Shown here piece by piece: positions 56,558-64,000 of a stretch of DNA of 64,000 nucleotides (position 1 is the stretch's first letter; each line of letters begins with the position of its first letter). The position numbers were made by a program, and so were the translations under genes. Source of the DNA: Rhodocyclaceae bacterium (lineage in GTDB: Bacteria; Pseudomonadota; Gammaproteobacteria; Burkholderiales; Rhodocyclaceae); the NCBI GenBank assembly GCA_013791905.1, contig VMSX01000011.1:310001-374000 (forward strand), in the 5' to 3' direction. The notes below the pieces were generated by a model. That model was not told the DNA's origin. It made no database searches and worked only from the letters and a program-made list of their open reading frames with translations.

Positions 56558-57399
56558 GTTGCTTTACCAATAAATGTTGAAAGTTTTCTTGAATCACCCC
56601 AAAACGCCATAGGCTCGTAATCAGGATAGGGATAGTGGCCGAGATTGAGCGCGATTGACCAACCTTTTTCCTTGATCCAGCCCTCTACGAGTTTTCGCAC
56701 GGAAATGGGGACGCCAGAGCAGACGTTTACCGCGCCTATATCTTTTGTTGCCAAGGCCAACGAAACAAGGTGCCTGGCGACCTGTGTAACAGGCAGATAG
56801 TCACGCAACTGCTCTCCGCCAGACATATTGAAAACCGGATCACCCCGTACAGCGGCCTGTCTGAGTTGTGGCAGCAACGAGCTTTCAGCCTGCCCCTCTC
56901 CATAGAGATAAAAAAGACGCGTCCAAGTCAGCTGGAATGGGTGGGTCGATTTCAGATACTCGAGTTGGCATCGAAGCGCATCTTTTGCGAATCCATAGGG
57001 ATTGCTGGGGCGCGGCACGACACACTCACTCAAAGGACCGGATTGCATGCCATATTCAAAACATGTCCCTGCAACGACAAGTTTCTGCAAACCGGACTCG
57101 ATCAGATTCTTGAGGAATTGATATTGCGCTGGAAGTTCGTGCTCGAAGTGGTGCAGAGACTTGTAGTTAGGTAAACCGGACCACGCCAAATGGATGAGCA
57201 CATCCGGCCGCCCCATCAAATCGAAAGCATTGGCTGGCGCATCATGCAGATCCAGTTGGACAACCCTGCTGCTGGAATGCCCCATTGACTTTGCCGTAGC
57301 CGGCCTGACAAGTGCGATGGCTTCGACTGACCTTGCCTCCAACTCAGCAAGAACATGCCGCCCAATAAAACCCGTTGCCCCAGTAACTGCGACTTTCAT
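56554..57399 (-). CDS. NAD-dependent sugar epimerase/reductase
   Basis: 281 residues from ATG at 57399 (MKVAVTGATGFIGRHVLAELEARS). SDR motifs GATGFIG, VLIHLAWSGLPN, and Tyr-x-x-x-Lys in NPYGFAKDALR. Coupled by 4-bp overlaps to the C-methyltransferase before it and the CmcI-like gene after it, so it probably reduces the 4-keto group of the branched deoxysugar. Confidence 0.87.
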   Translation of the reverse strand: MKVAVTGATGFIGRHVLAELEARSVEAIALVRPATAKSMGHSSSRVVQLDLHDAPANAFDLMGRPDVLIHLAWSGLPNYKSLHHFEHELPAQYQFLKNLIESGLQKLVVAGTCFEYGMQSGPLSECVVPRPSNPYGFAKDALRCQLEYLKSTHPFQLTWTRLFYLYGEGQAESSLLPQLRQAAVRGDPVFNMSGGEQLRDYLPVTQVARHLVSLALATKDIGAVNVCSGVPISVRKLVEGWIKEKGWSIALNLGHYPYPDYEPMAFWGDSRKLSTFIGKAT

Positions 57400-58625
57400 G
57401 GCGTAATTCGCAGCTCCGGAACGGCCGTTACAAAACGCCCACCCCAAGCGCTGATGTATTCGAGTTGCTGCATCACTTCCGTCTTCAGATTCCACGGCAG
57501 GATGACCACGTAGTCTGGCTTGGCAGCCTGTAGCTGTTCTTCATTCACGATAGGAATGCGACTGCCCGGCATGTACTTGCCCTGCTTGGCCGGGTTGCGG
57601 TCCACCACGAATGAAATCAGGTCGGGGCGGATGCCGGCGTAGTTCATCAGGGTGTTGCCTTTTGCCGCCGCACCATAGGCGGCCACGGTTTTGCCCTGGC
57701 GCCTGGCTTCCAGCAAGAAGACTAGAAAGTCATTCTTGACCTGATCGGTCTTGCCCTGGAAGCCGGTGTAATAGTCAGCGCTGAGCATGCCTGCCCGCGC
57801 TTCGCGCTGGAGCAATTCATCTACTCGAGCACTCCGTGGCTGTTGCGCGGTATCACTGCGCTGGGCAAACACGCGCAGACTACCGCCATGCGTGGGTTGC
57901 TCTTCCACATCGAACACGGCGAGGCCATTGGCAGCAAAGATGCAGTTGACTGCCGTGAGCGAAAGGTAGGAAAAGTGCTCGTGGTAAATGGTGTCGAACT
58001 GGTTTTCCTCAACCAGTTTGAGCAGGTGGGGAAACTCAAAGGTGGACACGCCCTGGGGCTTGAGCACTTTGGCAAATCCCGCCACAAAATCGTTGATATC
58101 GGGCACATGGGCCAGCACATTGTTGGCGGCGGTGAGATCGGCCTGCTTGCCCTGGGCGGCCAGTTCCTGTGCCAAACGCACCCCGAAAAAGTCCTCCACT
58201 ATCGGAATGCCTTTGGCCCGCGCCGCAACGGCAGTGCTGGCAGTGGGCTCCACGCCGGTGCAGGGAATATTGCGTGCCTTGACGTATTGCAGAAGGTAAC
58301 CGTCGTTGGCCGCGACTTCGACGACGTGGCTATCGGCGGTCAGATCGAAGCGTGCCACCATGTCGGCCACATAACGCTCGGAATGTGCAAGCCAACTACT
58401 GGAAAACCCGCTGAAATAGGCGTATTCGGCATCGAACAGTTCACTTGCCTGGGCAAAATCCTCGGTTTGCGCCAGCCAGCAATGCTCACACACCAGCACG
58501 CGCAGTGGAAACCATTTTTCCGGCACGTGCAGGGTCTGCGCGGTGAGATAGGCGTTGGAGGGCGGCGCGCTACCCAAGTCCACCAGGGGCAACTTGAGCT
58601 CCGATCCGCAATGACGGCATTTCAT
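57396..58625 (-). CDS. Sugar C-methyltransferase (TylC3/NovU-like)
   Basis: 409 residues from ATG at 58625 (MKCRHCGSELKLPLVDLGSAPPSNAYL). A zinc-binding N-terminus (CRHCG, CEHCW), the SAM-binding VVEVAANDGYLLQYV and a C-terminal domain with AYGAAAKGNTLMNYAGI match the 3-C-methyltransferases of branched deoxysugars (mycarose, virenose-type). It takes a 4-keto-6-deoxy nucleotide sugar. Coupled to rfbC upstream and the reductase downstream. A start at 58706 would overlap rfbC extensively and is rejected. Confidence 0.9.
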   Translation of the reverse strand: MKCRHCGSELKLPLVDLGSAPPSNAYLTAQTLHVPEKWFPLRVLVCEHCWLAQTEDFAQASELFDAEYAYFSGFSSSWLAHSERYVADMVARFDLTADSHVVEVAANDGYLLQYVKARNIPCTGVEPTASTAVAARAKGIPIVEDFFGVRLAQELAAQGKQADLTAANNVLAHVPDINDFVAGFAKVLKPQGVSTFEFPHLLKLVEENQFDTIYHEHFSYLSLTAVNCIFAANGLAVFDVEEQPTHGGSLRVFAQRSDTAQQPRSARVDELLQREARAGMLSADYYTGFQGKTDQVKNDFLVFLLEARRQGKTVAAYGAAAKGNTLMNYAGIRPDLISFVVDRNPAKQGKYMPGSRIPIVNEEQLQAAKPDYVVILPWNLKTEVMQQLEYISAWGGRFVTAVPELRITP

Positions 58626-59185
58626 GGCGCCACCCCGGTAAAGCTTTTGTCCAGCAGGGGCTGTGCAGCATCGCGCGGCGACAGCCCGGCAACCGGCAGT
58701 GGCCACTGGATGGCCAGCCGGGGATCCTGCGCATTGAGGCCGCCTTCGGCGCCTGGCTGGTAGGCGGCGGTATGGAAATACAGCATTTCGCAGTTATCGG
58801 TGAGCGTTTGAAACCCGTGGGCAAAGCCTTCCGGGATAACGAGGGTTTTGTGATTGTCGGCGCTGAGCACTTCGGCGTGCCAGCGCAAAAAAGTGGGCGA
58901 ATTATCGCGCAGGTCCACGGCGACATCAAAGACTTCGCCGCGCAGGCAACTCACGAACTTGATCTCGGCATGGGGCGGGCGCTGGAAATGCATGCCACGC
59001 ACGGTGCCGCGAGTTGCAGTCAGCGTGTGGTTGATCTGGGTGATGTGCCTGCCCGGGGCGAGCGCCTGCAATTCCTCACTGCAGAAAAGGCGCTCCAGAT
59101 AGCCCCGGCTGTCACCAATGAATTTACGCTGCAGGATCCGCAAGCCGGCAAGCGGTGTATCCAGGATGTCGAATCGGGTGCTCAT
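58622..59185 (-). CDS. rfbC: RfbC-like 3,5-epimerase
   Basis: 187 residues from ATG at 59185 ([25 protein letters not shown]). Cupin-like RmlC motifs: DSRGYLERLF, TVRGMHFQRPPHAEIKFVSCLRGEVFDVAVDLR, VIPEGFAHGFQTL, catalytic His in RGMHFQ. In this operon it probably acts on a CDP- rather than dTDP-linked 4-keto-6-deoxyglucose. Four-base overlaps on both sides. Confidence 0.92.
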   Translation of the reverse strand: MSTRFDILDTPLAGLRILQRKFIGDSRGYLERLFCSEELQALAPGRHITQINHTLTATRGTVRGMHFQRPPHAEIKFVSCLRGEVFDVAVDLRDNSPTFLRWHAEVLSADNHKTLVIPEGFAHGFQTLTDNCEMLYFHTAAYQPGAEGGLNAQDPRLAIQWPLPVAGLSPRDAAQPLLDKSFTGVAP

Positions 59186-60252
59186 GCCTGCCCTGCTTCG
59201 GCCTCGTATGCCTGGATCTGTTGCAGACTGGTGGCCGCCATGTCCAAGCCTTGCTTCCAGGCCTGATGCCAGGCCAGCGTCATGCCCAGCGCGGTTTGCA
59301 GGTTCCAGCGTGGGCGCCACCCAAGCAGGACTTTGGCCTTGGAACTGTCCAGCTTGAGCATGTTGGCCTCATGCGGTTGCAGCGTGGCATCACATTGCCA
59401 GGTGGCATCGGGTACTTGGCTGCATAGATATTCGACGATCCACTGCACCGGCTTGGCGTCAGCTTCTTCGGGGCCGAAATTCCAAGCCTCGGCAAAACCC
59501 TGGCCTTTTGTGAAAAGGCTTTCGGCCAGCATGAGATAGCCCGACAACGGCTCAAGCACATGCTGCCAGGGGCGCGTGGCTAGCGGCGAGCGAATGACAA
59601 GCGCCTGGCTAGCATCCAGCGCACGCAGGAAATCTGGAACAAGTCGGTCGTCAGCCCAGTCACCGCCGCCAATAACGTTGCCGGCGCGCGCACTGGCCAG
59701 ATGGATGCCGGCAGCTTCCAGAAAGGAGCGGCGGTAGGCTGCCGTCACCAGTTCTGAACAGGCCTTGCTGCTGGAATAGGGATCAAAGCCTCCCATGGCT
59801 TCGTTTTCACGGTAGGGCCAGACCCATTCCCGGTTCTCGTAGCACTTGTCGGTGGTGACGTTGACTACCGCTTTGACGCTGGGCGTCTGACGTATGGCTT
59901 CCAGCAGATTGACCGTACCCATAACGTTGACGGCATAGGTCTCAACCGGCGCCACATAGGAATAACGCACCAACGGCTGTGCGGCAAGGTGCAATACGAT
60001 GTCGGGCCGGGCTGCCTGCATGGCCTGCGTGAGCGTCGCTGCGTCACGTATGTCGGCAATCGTGCTGCGAGCCAAGCGGTCCGGCAGGTTCGCAACCGTG
60101 AATAAATTGGGTTGCGTTGGCGGCGTCAGCGCATAGCCGTGGACGTCGGCCCCCATGTCGGCCAGCCACAGGGCGAGCCAACCACCCTTGAAACCGGTAT
60201 GGCCGGTCAGGAAAACCCGCTTGCCACGCCAGAATGCCCGGTTCATTGCCAT
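59182..60252 (-). CDS. rfbG: CDP-glucose 4,6-dehydratase
   Basis: 356 residues of the RfbG type: [57 protein letters not shown], and Tyr-x-x-x-Lys in [15 protein letters not shown]-dependent. It makes CDP-4-keto-6-deoxyglucose. Overlaps rfbF by 10 bp. Confidence 0.94.
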   Translation of the reverse strand: MAMNRAFWRGKRVFLTGHTGFKGGWLALWLADMGADVHGYALTPPTQPNLFTVANLPDRLARSTIADIRDAATLTQAMQAARPDIVLHLAAQPLVRYSYVAPVETYAVNVMGTVNLLEAIRQTPSVKAVVNVTTDKCYENREWVWPYRENEAMGGFDPYSSSKACSELVTAAYRRSFLEAAGIHLASARAGNVIGGGDWADDRLVPDFLRALDASQALVIRSPLATRPWQHVLEPLSGYLMLAESLFTKGQGFAEAWNFGPEEADAKPVQWIVEYLCSQVPDATWQCDATLQPHEANMLKLDSSKAKVLLGWRPRWNLQTALGMTLAWHQAWKQGLDMAATSLQQIQAYEAEAGQA

Positions 60253-61016
60253 TTTTTCCAGGGTGCCTTGCCCGTAGCCCAGAGGTCTTCGAGCAGATTT
60301 TTTTCGCGCAGGGTGTCCATGGGTTGCCAGAAACCATCGTGCTCAAACGCCATCAGTTGCCCGTCTGCCGCCAGCCGGGTCAGTGGCTCACCTTCCCAAC
60401 TGGATTGGTCGCCCGCGATCTGGTTTATGCACTTGGGCGAAAGCACAAAGAATCCACCATTGATAAGACCGCCATCACCCCGTGGCTTCTCGGTGAAGCC
60501 AGCCACCCTGTCGCCCTCCATTTGCAAAGCGCCGTAGCGCCCAGGCGGTTGAACAGCGGTAACGGTCGCCAGCTTGCCATGCTGCTTGTGGAAGGCAATC
60601 TCGCGCGAAATATCCACATCCGACACGCCATCGCCGTAGGTGAAACAAAACGCTTCTTCGTCCTGGACGTATTCCGCAACCCGCCTCAGACGCCCTCCGG
60701 TGAGCGTCTCTTCACCGGTATCCACCAGTGTCACGCGCCATGGTTCAGCCTTCTGCTGATGGACTTCCATCCTGTTGTGCTCCATGTCGAATGTGACGTC
60801 CGACATGTGCAGAAAATAGTTGGCGAAGTATTCCTTGATGACGTAGCCCTTGTAGCCACAACAGATCACGAAATCATGAACTCCATGCGCGGAATACAGC
60901 TTCATGATGTGCCAGAGAATGGGCTTGCCACCAATCTCGATCATCGGCTTTGGCTTGAGATGGGTTTCCTCGGAAATACGAGTGCCGAGACCACCCGCCA
61001 GAATCACGGCCTTCAT
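60243..61016 (-). CDS. rfbF: Glucose-1-phosphate cytidylyltransferase
   Basis: 257 residues: the nucleotidyltransferase start [41 protein letters not shown] and [15 protein letters not shown] are those of RfbF. Makes CDP-glucose from CTP and glucose-1-phosphate, the entry to the CDP-deoxysugar branch. Overlaps the fcl stop by four bases. Confidence 0.95.
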   Translation of the reverse strand: MKAVILAGGLGTRISEETHLKPKPMIEIGGKPILWHIMKLYSAHGVHDFVICCGYKGYVIKEYFANYFLHMSDVTFDMEHNRMEVHQQKAEPWRVTLVDTGEETLTGGRLRRVAEYVQDEEAFCFTYGDGVSDVDISREIAFHKQHGKLATVTAVQPPGRYGALQMEGDRVAGFTEKPRGDGGLINGGFFVLSPKCINQIAGDQSSWEGEPLTRLAADGQLMAFEHDGFWQPMDTLREKNLLEDLWATGKAPWKKWQ

Positions 61017-61999
61017 ATATGGTTCTCCATGCTCCTATAAATCTGATACGCCAGAGCCAAGCCCATCTCCAATGAGGTTATTGGCTGCCACCCCAGATTT
61101 TGTAGGCGCCGAATATTCAGCAACTTCCTCGGTGACCCGTCGGGTTGGGTTGGATCAAATTCGATTGTGCCTGCATAGCCGACGACTTTCCTCACCGTCT
61201 CGGCCAGTTCCTTGATGGTGAGGTCTTCTCCTACGCCGATATTCACAACTGGCGGCATAAAGATGCCCGTCCTGGCTTCGTCGCTGCCCAGCAGGGTCTG
61301 ATAATTCTCGTCCGGCAGATTCATCAGGAAGACGCAGGCGTCGGCCATGTCGTCGCTGTAGAGGAATTCGCGCCTTGGGGTACCGGTGCCCCAGACGGTG
61401 ACGGTCGCGGCGTTCGCCACCTTAGCTTCGTGGAACTTGCGGATCAGTGCCGGGATGACGTGGCTGTTTTCGGGGTGGTAGTTATCGCCGGGACCGTAGA
61501 GGTTGGTGGGCATTACCGCAAGGTATTGGGTGCCGTATTGCCGGTTGTAGCTCCAGCACATTTCGATGCCGGCGATCTTGGCCAGGGCGTAGGGGCGATT
61601 GGTGGGTTCGAGCGGGCCGGTGAGCAGGTATTCCTCTTTCATCGGCTGCGGGGCGAGCTTGGGGTAGATGCAACTGGAGCCCAGGAACATCAGGCGCTTG
61701 ACCTGGCTCTGCCAGGCGGCGTGGATGATGTTGGTCTGGATGGCGAGGTTGTCGCGGATGAATTCGGCGGGGTATTCGTTGTTGGCGTGGATGCCCCCGA
61801 CCTTGGCGGCGGCGAGAAAAACGTAGTCGGGCTTTTCCCGTGCAAAGAATGCTTCGACGTCGGCCTGGCGGGTCAGATCGAGTTCCGGGTGGGTGCGGGT
61901 CAGCAGGTTAGTGTAGCCCTTGGCCTGCAGATTGCGCATGAGGGCGGAACCGACGAGGCCGCGGTGGCCGGCGATGTAGATGCGGGAGTCAGGTTTCAA
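61013..61999 (-). CDS. fcl: GDP-L-fucose synthase (first paralogue)
   Basis: 328 residues from a TTG at 61999 ([22 protein letters not shown]), with an upstream alternative TTG at 62020; no ATG is available near the family start because the region upstream is tandem CAAGG repeat DNA. SDR motifs GHRGLVGSA, Tyr-x-x-x-Lys in [11 protein letters not shown], and [27 protein letters not shown]. Follows gmd. The 3' end overlaps rfbF. Confidence 0.92.
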   Translation of the reverse strand: MKPDSRIYIAGHRGLVGSALMRNLQAKGYTNLLTRTHPELDLTRQADVEAFFAREKPDYVFLAAAKVGGIHANNEYPAEFIRDNLAIQTNIIHAAWQSQVKRLMFLGSSCIYPKLAPQPMKEEYLLTGPLEPTNRPYALAKIAGIEMCWSYNRQYGTQYLAVMPTNLYGPGDNYHPENSHVIPALIRKFHEAKVANAATVTVWGTGTPRREFLYSDDMADACVFLMNLPDENYQTLLGSDEARTGIFMPPVVNIGVGEDLTIKELAETVRKVVGYAGTIEFDPTQPDGSPRKLLNIRRLQNLGWQPITSLEMGLALAYQIYRSMENHI

Positions 62000-62036
62000 G
62001 GAACAAGGCTCAAGTTGCAAGGTTCAAGGCTCAAGA
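61996..62036 (-). repeat. Tandem CAAGG/CAAGGCTCAAG repeat
   Basis: Imperfect units of CAAGGNNCAAGGCTCAAG occur between fcl and gmd; the fcl start codon lies in it. Confidence 0.75.
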
Positions 62037-62039
62037 TGC

Positions 62040-62064
62040 AAAAGTCGGCGCTGGCGGGACGGCA
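62040..62064 (+). repeat. Family A repeat between gmd and fcl
   Basis: Short form; it ends just before the gmd stop codon at 62066. Confidence 0.8.
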
Positions 62065-62065
62065 C

Positions 62066-63202
62066 TCACTCGTGATAATCCATGGCCTTGTAGCCATGTT
62101 TCTTGATCAGTTCGTCGCGTTCGGCGGCTTTCAGGTCTTCGCGCACCATTTCGGCGACGAGTTCGTCGAAGCTGATCTTCGGCGTCCAGCCGAGCTTTTC
62201 CTTGGCCTTGGTGGGGTCGCCGAGCAGGGTTTCGACTTCGGTGGGGCGGAAGTAGCGGGGGTCGACGGCAACGATGGGACATTCACCACCCCCTGGATTC
62301 CGGCTTTCGCCGGAATGACGGTTTAACCAATAGCCCTTTTCATCGACGCCCTGACCTTCCCAGCGGATTTGCATGCCAAGTTCGGCGGCAGCGGCAGCGG
62401 CAGCGACAAAGTCGCGCACGCTGTATTGCACGCCAGTAGCGATGACGAAGTCTTCAGGTTTATCTTGCTGCAGCATGAGCCATTGCATTTCGACATAGTC
62501 TTTTGCATGCCCCCAGTCGCGCTTGGCATCGAGGTTGCCCAGATACACGCAGTCCTGCAGGCCGAGCTTGATTCTGGCCAGTGCGCGGGTGATCTTGCGG
62601 GTGACGAAGGTCTCGCCGCGGACAGGGCTTTCGTGGTTGAAGAGGATGCCGTTGCAGGCATACATGCCGTAGGCTTCGCGGTAGTTCACGGTGATCCAGT
62701 AGGCGTAGAGCTTGGCCACGGCGTAGGGACTACGTGGGTAGAAGGGGGTGGTTTCCTTCTGGGGGGTTTCCTGGACGAGGCCATATAGCTCTGAGGTGGA
62801 TGCCTGATAGAAGCGAGTCTTCTTTTCCAAGCCGAGGATGCGTATGGCTTCAAGGACACGCAGGGCACCCAGCGCATCGGAGTTTGCGGTGTATTCGGGT
62901 TCCTCGAAGCTCACCGCGACATGAGACTGGGCTGCGAGGTTGTAGATTTCGTCGGGCTGCACCTGCTGGATGATACGCACCAGGCTGGAACTATCGGTCA
63001 TATCGCCGTGGTGCAGGACGAAGCGGCGATCTTTCTCATGCGGGTCCTGGTAAAGATGGTCGATGCGGTCGGTGTTGAAAAGGCTGGTGCGACGCTTGAG
63101 GCCATGCACTTCATAGCCCTTGTTCAGCAGAAATTCGGCGAGGTAGGCGCCGTCCTGGCCGGTGATGCCGGTAATGAGTGCAACTTTGCTGGATTGGGTC
63201 AT
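62066..63202 (-). CDS. gmd: GDP-mannose 4,6-dehydratase
   Basis: 378 residues: [32 protein letters not shown], the Tyr-x-x-x-Lys in [12 protein letters not shown], and [27 protein letters not shown]. It converts GDP-mannose to the 4-keto-6-deoxy sugar for GDP-fucose or relatives. A loop between VDEKGYW and [10 protein letters not shown] is made of [15 protein letters not shown], encoded by a palindromic repeat. Only 4 bp separate its start from the second fcl gene. Confidence 0.95.
   Translation of the reverse strand: MTQSSKVALITGITGQDGAYLAEFLLNKGYEVHGLKRRTSLFNTDRIDHLYQDPHEKDRRFVLHHGDMTDSSSLVRIIQQVQPDEIYNLAAQSHVAVSFEEPEYTANSDALGALRVLEAIRILGLEKKTRFYQASTSELYGLVQETPQKETTPFYPRSPYAVAKLYAYWITVNYREAYGMYACNGILFNHESPVRGETFVTRKITRALARIKLGLQDCVYLGNLDAKRDWGHAKDYVEMQWLMLQQDKPEDFVIATGVQYSVRDFVAAAAAAAELGMQIRWEGQGVDEKGYWLNRHSGESRNPGGGECPIVAVDPRYFRPTEVETLLGDPTKAKEKLGWTPKISFDELVAEMVREDLKAAERDELIKKHGYKAMDYHE
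62290..62325 (-). repeat. REP-like palindrome inside gmd
   Basis: ATTCCGGC and its complement GCCGGAAT (62297-62304 and 62309-62316) flank a four-base loop, preceded by CGTCATT on the coding strand. This is the widespread ATTCCNGC dispersed repeat (dRS3-like), read in frame. Confidence 0.9.
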
Positions 63203-63206
63203 GGCT

Positions 63207-64000
63207 TCAATTCATTGATGATCTGAGGAAATCGGCATACGCTTGGGCGATGCCGTCACGCAACGATGTGTTCGCTCGCCAGCCGAGGTGCGACATGCGC
63301 GAGACATCGAGAAGCTTTCTCGGAGTACCGTCGGGCTTGCTACTGTCGAAGACGATATTGCACTTGAAATCGACGACGTCCATGATCGTTTCGGCTAGCT
63401 GCCGGATCGTGACGTCCTCACCCATGCCAACATTATATATGCCGTCTCCGATGTCCTGCTCCATTAAAAAGACGCAGGCATCAGCCATATCGTCGACATA
63501 AAGAAATTCGCGCATCGGCCGCCCTGTGCCCCAGACGACGAATTCGGCATCGCCGCGCTGTTTGGCCTCATGCGCCTTGCGGATCAGCGCGGGCAGGACA
63601 TGGCTGTTGGCAAGATCATAGTTGTCATTGGGACCGTAGAGATTGGTGGGCATGACGCTGACGAAGCGGGTGCCGTACTGGCGGTTCATGCTCTCGCACA
63701 ACTTGATGCCGGCGATCTTGGCGATGGCATAGGGCTCGTTGGTCTGCTCCAGCGGTCCGGTCAGCAGGTATTCCTCCCTGATGGGCTGCGGGCAGTCGCG
63801 CGGGTAGATGCAACTGGAGCCGAGAAAGCACAGATCCTTGACGCCGGCCTTGAAGGCGCCATGAATGATGTGGCTCTCGATGGAAAGATTTTCGTAGATG
63901 AAGTCGGCGCGCAGGGTGTTGTTGGCGTGGATGCCACCCACCTTGGCGGCGGCGAGAAAGATGTAGTCGGGCTTTTCATGAAGCAGGAAATCATGGACGG
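63207..64000 (-). CDS. fcl: GDP-L-fucose synthase (second paralogue, partial)
   Basis: The 5' end runs past base 64000; about 264 codons are present, from [26 protein letters not shown] to the stop. NAD(P) SDR features: Tyr-x-x-x-Lys in [57 protein letters not shown]. It is a true paralogue of the fcl gene on the other side of gmd rather than a copy of it ([14 protein letters not shown] versus [13 protein letters not shown]). One may make a different GDP-6-deoxyhexose. Confidence 0.9.
   Translation of the reverse strand, partial: VHDFLLHEKPDYIFLAAAKVGGIHANNTLRADFIYENLSIESHIIHGAFKAGVKDLCFLGSSCIYPRDCPQPIREEYLLTGPLEQTNEPYAIAKIAGIKLCESMNRQYGTRFVSVMPTNLYGPNDNYDLANSHVLPALIRKAHEAKQRGDAEFVVWGTGRPMREFLYVDDMADACVFLMEQDIGDGIYNVGMGEDVTIRQLAETIMDVVDFKCNIVFDSSKPDGTPRKLLDVSRMSHLGWRANTSLRDGIAQAYADFLRSSMN

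Overview
The window is high-GC chromosomal DNA that looks like a sulfur-oxidising betaproteobacterium of the Rhodocyclales/Nitrosomonadales type, with Sulfuritalea-like gene content. The placement rests on three things seen together: sat-aprBA with a true two-cysteine DsrC, an flhDC-controlled motility and chemotaxis block, and beta-type short repeats. The species is inferred, not proven.

Layout. (1) 1-3.0 kb: a partial FadL-type outer-membrane porin, a DsrE2-like protein and TusA (minus strand), then a small unknown protein and a YfcE-like phosphoesterase (plus). (2) 3.2-21.6 kb: one long minus-strand block read in the order flhD-flhC, motA-motB, cheY, cheA, cheW, PAS-receptor, cheR, cheD, cheB, short receptor, cheV, cheV, cheY, cheZ, cheA. 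It is followed upstream by an HDOD-REC-GGDEF protein. (3) 23.8-30.4 kb: Nudix hydrolase, TonB, HNH nuclease, a QseBC-like two-component pair and a YgiQ radical SAM protein. (4) 30.4-38.9 kb: minus-strand sulfur-oxidation genes sat, aprB, aprA, a YkgJ-type cysteine-cluster protein, a MoxR ATPase/VWA pair of the CbbQ/CbbO-NorQ/NorD class, and dsrC. (5) 39-41 kb: a BepA-like M48 protease, and moaC. (6) 41.2-64 kb: a large minus-strand surface-polysaccharide locus. It holds a WbpM-like dehydratase, a WbpL-like initiating transferase, an epimerase, UDP-FucNAc genes fnlABC, three glycosyltransferases, a flippase, a CDP-deoxyhexose pathway with a C-methyltransferase, and gmd with two fcl genes. Two PIN-based toxin-antitoxin modules sit inside it.

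The most unusual feature is not a gene. A modular short repeat (here family A) occurs at least 15 times. Ten copies lie inside protein genes, in either orientation and read in frame. The size variants differ by 21, 24, 27 or 45 bases, always a multiple of three. Other palindromic elements behave similarly: one sits inside gmd, one just after the start of moaC, and a composite of about 145 bp supplies the ends of ygiQ and of a histidine kinase gene. Together they look like mobile or recombining elements that are tolerated within proteins.

Regulatory signals that can be read include a perfect FNR-type box at class II spacing upstream of sat, a strong sigma70 promoter before dsrC, autoregulatory palindromes at both toxin-antitoxin promoters, terminators after tusA, sat, aprA and flhC, and a four-fold tandem 13-bp array of Shine-Dalgarno-like units before a cheV gene.
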